DNA from: Caulobacter sp. S45
GTDB lineage: Bacteria; Pseudomonadota; Alphaproteobacteria; Caulobacterales; Caulobacteraceae
DNA: 64,000 nucleotides
Assembly: GCF_009765965.1 (NCBI RefSeq)
Contig: NZ_LMUL01000014.1
Span: 376,557 to 440,556 of the forward strand
Reading direction: 5' to 3'
The notes beneath the pieces are model-generated. The model searched no databases and had not been told where the DNA came from. It worked only from the letters and a program-made list of their open reading frames with translations. Below are positions 61,685-64,000 of this stretch, piece after piece; the stretch's first letter is position 1; every line of letters begins with the position of its first letter. The position numbers were made by a program, and so were the translations under genes.

Positions 61685-62824
61685 TCAATAGGCGAAGAAA
61701 CCGTAGTCGCTCTTCTGGAGAGGGACGCCGCCATCCTGAATCCAGAACTCTCCGGACTTGGCCCCGTCGACCACCTCATACTTCGATATGGTGCCCTCGT
61801 CCGAGAGATGGACAAGCTGGGCATTGGCGCTGAAACCCGTGAAGTGGATGAAGTCCCCGCCGGGCTGATCAGCGCCTTCGAAATCGTAAATGATGTCCTT
61901 GCTCGAGCCGGTTGCGAAATCGCCGACCTTGAACACGAAGGTGTCGTCACCCGGACCGCCCATCATCGAATCCGCGCCCGGTCCGCCCGTGATCGTGTCA
62001 TTCCCGGCCCCGCCCGAGATGCGATCGTCGCCGGCCCCGCCGTTGAGGGCGTCGCCAGCTGAGCCCCCGCGCAGCAGGTCGTTACCCGCCGCCCCATTTA
62101 TCAGCCACGCGGAGTGCGAGGTGCTCTTGTCGATCGTGTCGTCCAGCGCGGTTCCGTAGACGTAGGTCGCGGGCTGGGTCGGTGGTCCGATCTGGACCGT
62201 CGCTTGAACCGGTGCGGAGGTGGTCCCGAACCCATCGGTGACCGTATAGTCGAAGGTCAGCGTACCAGACGACACGGGCGAGCCATCGGCATTATCAGCG
62301 AAGATCTGCAACTCGCCGCCCTGGGCTAGAAGACCAAGGGTGTCGGGGGTGGAACTGCCGGTCACATCGGAAAGCCCGGCGGCGTCGGTGCTACCCGCAG
62401 GCGTCCCGGAGAAATGGAAGGGCGATGTGACCGTCACATAGAGGGCGTCGCCATAAGGCCCGGTGTCATTGGCGGTGAGCGCGGTCAACGGTATAGAGGT
62501 GTCGCCGCCGGCTACATGAATGGTTTCGGGTTGGGCCACGACGGACGTCTGTAGCGGCGCCACGGCCCCGTTGGGTCCTGTTATCGTGAAGAAATAGGCT
62601 TGAACCTCGCTGAACGCGGGGTTGTATTCAATGAATTGCCCGTACCCCTCGCTACCTGCCTTGAAAACATAGTCGAAACCTTCGCCTCGCGAGGGCGGAC
62701 CTGTATCGGGGATGCCGATCAGCGTACCTCCGCTGACATCTCCCACGGAAAAGGGAAACTTGGAGTCAGGATCTCCAATGACATAGTCTTGGCCCGCTCC
62801 AATGGTCACATAAATCGCCGGCAT
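61685..62824 (-). CDS. RTX-repeat calcium-binding secreted protein
   Basis: 379 residues from ATG 62824. No Sec signal. The N-terminal half has Ig/cadherin-like beta-sandwich repeats (PLTALTANDTGPYGDALYVT, ... GTLTFDYTVTDGFGTTSAPV). Then come hemolysin-type nonapeptide repeats GGxGxDxU (NGGAGDDRISGGAGNDTITG, GPGADSMMGGPGDDTFVF), which fold on Ca2+ after type I secretion. The C-terminus (GDFIHFTGFSANAQLVHLSD, ... SDYGFFAY) suits a type I signal. No secretion ATPase is adjacent. Likely a surface or extracellular structural/adhesive protein; no catalytic domain seen. Confidence 0.87.
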   Translation of the reverse strand: MPAIYVTIGAGQDYVIGDPDSKFPFSVGDVSGGTLIGIPDTGPPSRGEGFDYVFKAGSEGYGQFIEYNPAFSEVQAYFFTITGPNGAVAPLQTSVVAQPETIHVAGGDTSIPLTALTANDTGPYGDALYVTVTSPFHFSGTPAGSTDAAGLSDVTGSSTPDTLGLLAQGGELQIFADNADGSPVSSGTLTFDYTVTDGFGTTSAPVQATVQIGPPTQPATYVYGTALDDTIDKSTSHSAWLINGAAGNDLLRGGSAGDALNGGAGDDRISGGAGNDTITGGPGADSMMGGPGDDTFVFKVGDFATGSSKDIIYDFEGADQPGGDFIHFTGFSANAQLVHLSDEGTISKYEVVDGAKSGEFWIQDGGVPLQKSDYGFFAY

Positions 62825-63228
62825 CGTCGCCCCCTGCTCCACAGCCCCCACCGTGTAGTCGACTGTTCGCTTGCATTAAGCTTTTGTCAATTCAATCCGA
62901 CCTTTCGATTGTTGACAGATTTGCGGCGCCCGGGGTTGAGGCGAAAGCAAAACAGCGCCGCACGCCGGCATTTGCTTGATCGGCCAAGCTTGCGCCGCCT
63001 CGACGCATCTCCACGCGCGCCCTGCCCAACGGCAGCGTAGCGAGGTGCGCAGCGATCTTTAGAGGATTTAGATTATCGCGGTCGTCTTCGGATGCTGCGG
63101 AGCCTAGCCCTCAGCGTCGGATCGCAGGCCGGCCCGACCACGCGGCATGAGGGCCAACGCGGTCCCGTCGTCCGGATAAGCCAGACGTTCGGGACCGGTT
63201 GGCGTCTATGGGCCGAAGCCCGCGAGGA
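62825..63228. other. Promoter region of the RTX gene and non-coding spacer
   Basis: The 62860-62925 part is AT-richer and probably holds the RTX promoter (TTGACA-like elements on the minus strand near 62885). The rest, to 63228, shows no protein-like frame or repeat. Confidence 0.45.
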
Positions 63229-63462
63229 TTAAGGCGTGCCGGCGGCGGGGTGACTCGTGTCGTCGCAATTCCAGCGCGGGCACATGAGGCTGCGGGCCTG
63301 ATCGGCCGTCAGCGGTTCATTCAGTCGATGCTTGCGAGGCTGCGGCGCCTGCGGAGCGGTGGCGGGCGCGGCGCTCTTTGCAGCGACGGGGGCTTGCTCC
63401 GCATGAGCCGAGGCGGCTGCGCCGGAAGCCAAAAGAGTTAGGATGAGGATGGTTTTACGCAT
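63229..63462 (-). CDS. Small secreted protein of unknown function
   Basis: 77-residue product with an excellent Shine-Dalgarno on the minus strand (CAGGAGACTCCC before ATG) and a clear signal peptide (KTILILTLLASGAAASAHAE). The mature part is Ala/Pro/Lys-rich (AKSAAPATAPQAPQPRKH) and ends in a short segment LTADQARSLMCPRWNCDD with two cysteines that could form a small disulfide loop. No family recognised; the size and composition suggest a periplasmic peptide. Single gene between the RTX protein and a glutathione transferase. Confidence 0.72.
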   Translation of the reverse strand: MRKTILILTLLASGAAASAHAEQAPVAAKSAAPATAPQAPQPRKHRLNEPLTADQARSLMCPRWNCDDTSHPAAGTP

Positions 63463-63632
63463 GGGAGTCTCCTGTTGATGGAAAACTCCTCCCGGCCGCC
63501 GCTTCTATAAGGCGGCGCAGCGCGTCATTTAGGGATTCGTCGCCCCAAACCAAGCCCGCAGTGCGACGCAGCACAGAATTATGTTGCGATGCAGCAGCAC
63601 CCCCTCCGTCACCCGCCCAAGTCGGAACCTGC

Positions 63633-64000
63633 TCAGATGGCGGCTACGAGCTTGTCCTGAGTTTTGGTTTCGAAATCACCGGCGTCATGGCGCTCGTGCA
63701 ACTGGCTCGAAGGCTCGCCGAAGACGCGGTTGACCATGCGTCCGCGTTGGACCGCGGGCCGTTCGGCGATGGCCTCGGCCCAACGTTGCAGATGTACGTA
63801 TTCCCGCACCTGGAGAAATTCGGCCGCGTCGTAGAGCCAGCCCTTCACCAAGCCGCCGTACCAGGGCCAGACGGCCATGTCGGCGATCGAGTAGTCGGCG
63901 CCCCCCAGATACGCGTTGTCCGCCAGGCGCCGGTCGAGCACGTCGAGCTGACGTTTCACCTCCATCGCGAACCGGTCGATGGCGTATTCGATCTTGGTCG
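63633..64000 (-). CDS. yghU: YghU-type glutathione transferase/disulfide-bond oxidoreductase (5' end missing)
   Basis: The C-terminal part of a glutathione S-transferase of the Nu/YghU class; its start lies beyond the window end, and the frame is open through 64000. Visible: TKIEYAIDRFAMEVKRQLDV then LADNAYLGGADYSIADMAVW, PWYGGLVKGWLYDAAEFL, and the diagnostic tail AIAERPAVQRGRMVNRVFGE ... QLHERHDAGDFETKTQDK, which closely follows YghU. Members bind two glutathiones and reduce disulfide and organic hydroperoxide substrates. Stop at 63633-63635. Confidence 0.92.
   Translation of the reverse strand, partial: TKIEYAIDRFAMEVKRQLDVLDRRLADNAYLGGADYSIADMAVWPWYGGLVKGWLYDAAEFLQVREYVHLQRWAEAIAERPAVQRGRMVNRVFGEPSSQLHERHDAGDFETKTQDKLVAAI

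Overview
The window looks like chromosome from a GC-rich alphaproteobacterium. Caulobacteraceae (Caulobacter/Phenylobacterium type) is my best guess. The reasons are two TonB-dependent receptors (one with a FecI/FecR cascade), a MucR regulator, DcaP-like and OprB-like porins, and a ribD-ribE-ribBA-ribH operon in alphaproteobacterial order. This is inference from gene content; there is no rRNA or other phylogenetic marker. I saw no rRNA, tRNA or CRISPR array.

Layout. 1-7.3 kb: epoxide hydrolase, secreted S9 peptidase and a large DUF3857/transglutaminase/TPR protein, then an integrase fragment. 7.7-12.8 kb: a LysR regulator divergent from a Tat-exported oxalate-decarboxylase-like bicupin, an NRAMP metal-transporter remnant, two small ORFs and a DcaP-like porin; this reads as an oxalate/dicarboxylate locus. 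12.9-15.3 kb: a scarred accessory patch with a MobC/RHH-like ORF, an internally deleted IS6-type element, a MucR homologue lacking canonical zinc ligands, two related small ORFs each preceded by the same hairpin, a solitary IS end and a beta-propeller fragment. 15.3-18.8 kb: TetR/SDR pair with a double operator, a DsrE protein coupled to a truncated TlpA-like lipoprotein, and a hydrolase behind a MerR-type promoter. 19.3-25.1 kb: sigma factor, FecR anti-sigma, STN-type TonB receptor and exported metallo-beta-lactamase-fold hydrolase, one overlapping operon. 25.3-34 kb: acetyltransferase, methyltransferase, a beta-propeller hybrid histidine kinase, a potassium channel, and an MHYT hybrid kinase whose 3' end lies inside a 149-bp inverted-repeat element.

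34.6-37.9 kb: riboflavin operon. 38-41 kb: SDR/LysR pair, VOC protein, Mug glycosylase. 41.3-45.5 kb: HlyD-DHA2 MFS-NodT tripartite efflux operon. 45.8-51.5 kb: TonB receptor, ModA-like binding protein, DUF5690 MFS-like protein and a gamma-butyrobetaine-hydroxylase-like dioxygenase. A 24-bp palindrome resembling a ModE molybdenum box lies just upstream of the receptor. I consider this the strongest candidate for an undescribed system: TonB-dependent oxyanion (molybdate/tungstate?) acquisition without ModBC. 51.6-58.1 kb: RMD1/DUF155 protein, then an IclR regulator divergent from a UbiD decarboxylase-OprB porin-aromatic acid MFS operon, with a clear palindromic operator. 58.4-64 kb: Tat-exported alpha/beta hydrolase, NmrA/LysR divergent pair, RTX calcium-binding protein, a small secreted protein and the 3' part of a YghU-type glutathione transferase cut by the window end.

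The overall pattern is a catabolic and transport-rich chromosome made of small self-contained regulator-enzyme-transporter modules, with several gene fossils at module borders.
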